DNA of 64,000 nt from Streptomyces halobius (lineage in GTDB: Bacteria; Actinomycetota; Actinomycetes; Streptomycetales; Streptomycetaceae), in the NCBI RefSeq assembly GCF_023277745.1, contig NZ_CP086322.1, positions 7,998,001 to 8,062,000 on the forward strand, written 5' to 3'. The position numbers and the translations under genes are program-made. This document shows, in pieces, positions 63,973 to 64,000 of this stretch. The number at the start of each line of letters is the position of its first letter. Position 1 is the first letter of the stretch. The notes under the pieces were generated by a model that did not search any database, was not told the DNA's origin, and saw nothing but the letters and a program-made list of their open reading frames with translations.

Positions 63973-64000
63973 TCAGCGCGAGGCGGCGACCCGGTAGACG
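63973..64000 (-). CDS. C-terminal end of an unidentified minus-strand gene
   Basis: The minus strand reads VYRVAASR and a TGA at 63975-63973, just beyond the terminator. Too short to identify; inferred as a gene end from the terminator and codon pattern. Confidence 0.35.

Overview
The window is Streptomyces-like actinobacterial DNA. It has very high G+C, frequent GTG/TTG starts, a Streptomyces-type type VII secretion (T7SS) cluster, an LAETG-anchored cell-wall protein and a probable mycothiol-dependent DinB enzyme. Functions are assigned from translated motifs and family knowledge only; no database search was run.

Layout. (1) 1-8.9 kb, minus strand: T7SS operon reading small membrane protein, eccD, ParA/MinD-like ATPase, eccC, DUF6177-like protein, WXG100 protein (cut by the window edge). 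eccC carries a one-base frameshift. (2) 9.2-12.4 kb: a mobile-element end with a phosphorothioate-DNA (type IV) restriction endonuclease, an attachment-like site matching the 3' end of an L-serine ammonia-lyase gene, helically phased repeats on both sides of it, a small excisionase and a tyrosine integrase. (3) 12.8-19.6 kb: a nested mobile-element stack. A group II intron (A) is interrupted by a second group II intron (B), whose maturase gene is interrupted by an IS3-family element; a truncated ISL3 transposase lies next to it. (4) 19.6-34.4 kb: accessory region of broken and intact genes: truncated hydrolase, VOC protein, Sua5, carbonic anhydrase, a MarR-ClC divergent pair with a clear operator, an LAETG surface protein, a repetitive secreted protein, group II intron and serine-recombinase remnants, a PASTA-like lipoprotein, an I36 inhibitor, an AraC regulator and a P450 remnant. 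(5) 34.0-39.5 kb: an insertion-sequence graveyard (IS5, IS630, group II intron, IS3, IS110) around one secreted-protein gene. (6) 39.5-64 kb: orderly chromosomal DNA beginning with a permease stump and a glutamine-synthetase-like gene, then HAD and PAP2 phosphatases, M56 peptidase, GDPD, a DUF6421-SDR-threonine aldolase operon, etfBA, a DUF6986-like aldolase, a LacI-ROK sugar pair and a membrane Ser/Thr kinase.

The most unusual structure is the three-level nest at 12.8-18.7 kb. Removing the IS3 element with one copy of its 3-bp target duplication restores a continuous 607-codon intron maturase. The integrase attachment region is second: a 62-bp gene-tail copy sits between two different families of 11-bp-phased direct repeats. 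Several otherwise well-conserved genes (eccC, VOC, lipoprotein, glutamine-synthetase-like) differ from intact by one or a few bases, so sequencing or assembly error must be excluded before calling them dead. No tRNA, rRNA or CRISPR array was seen.
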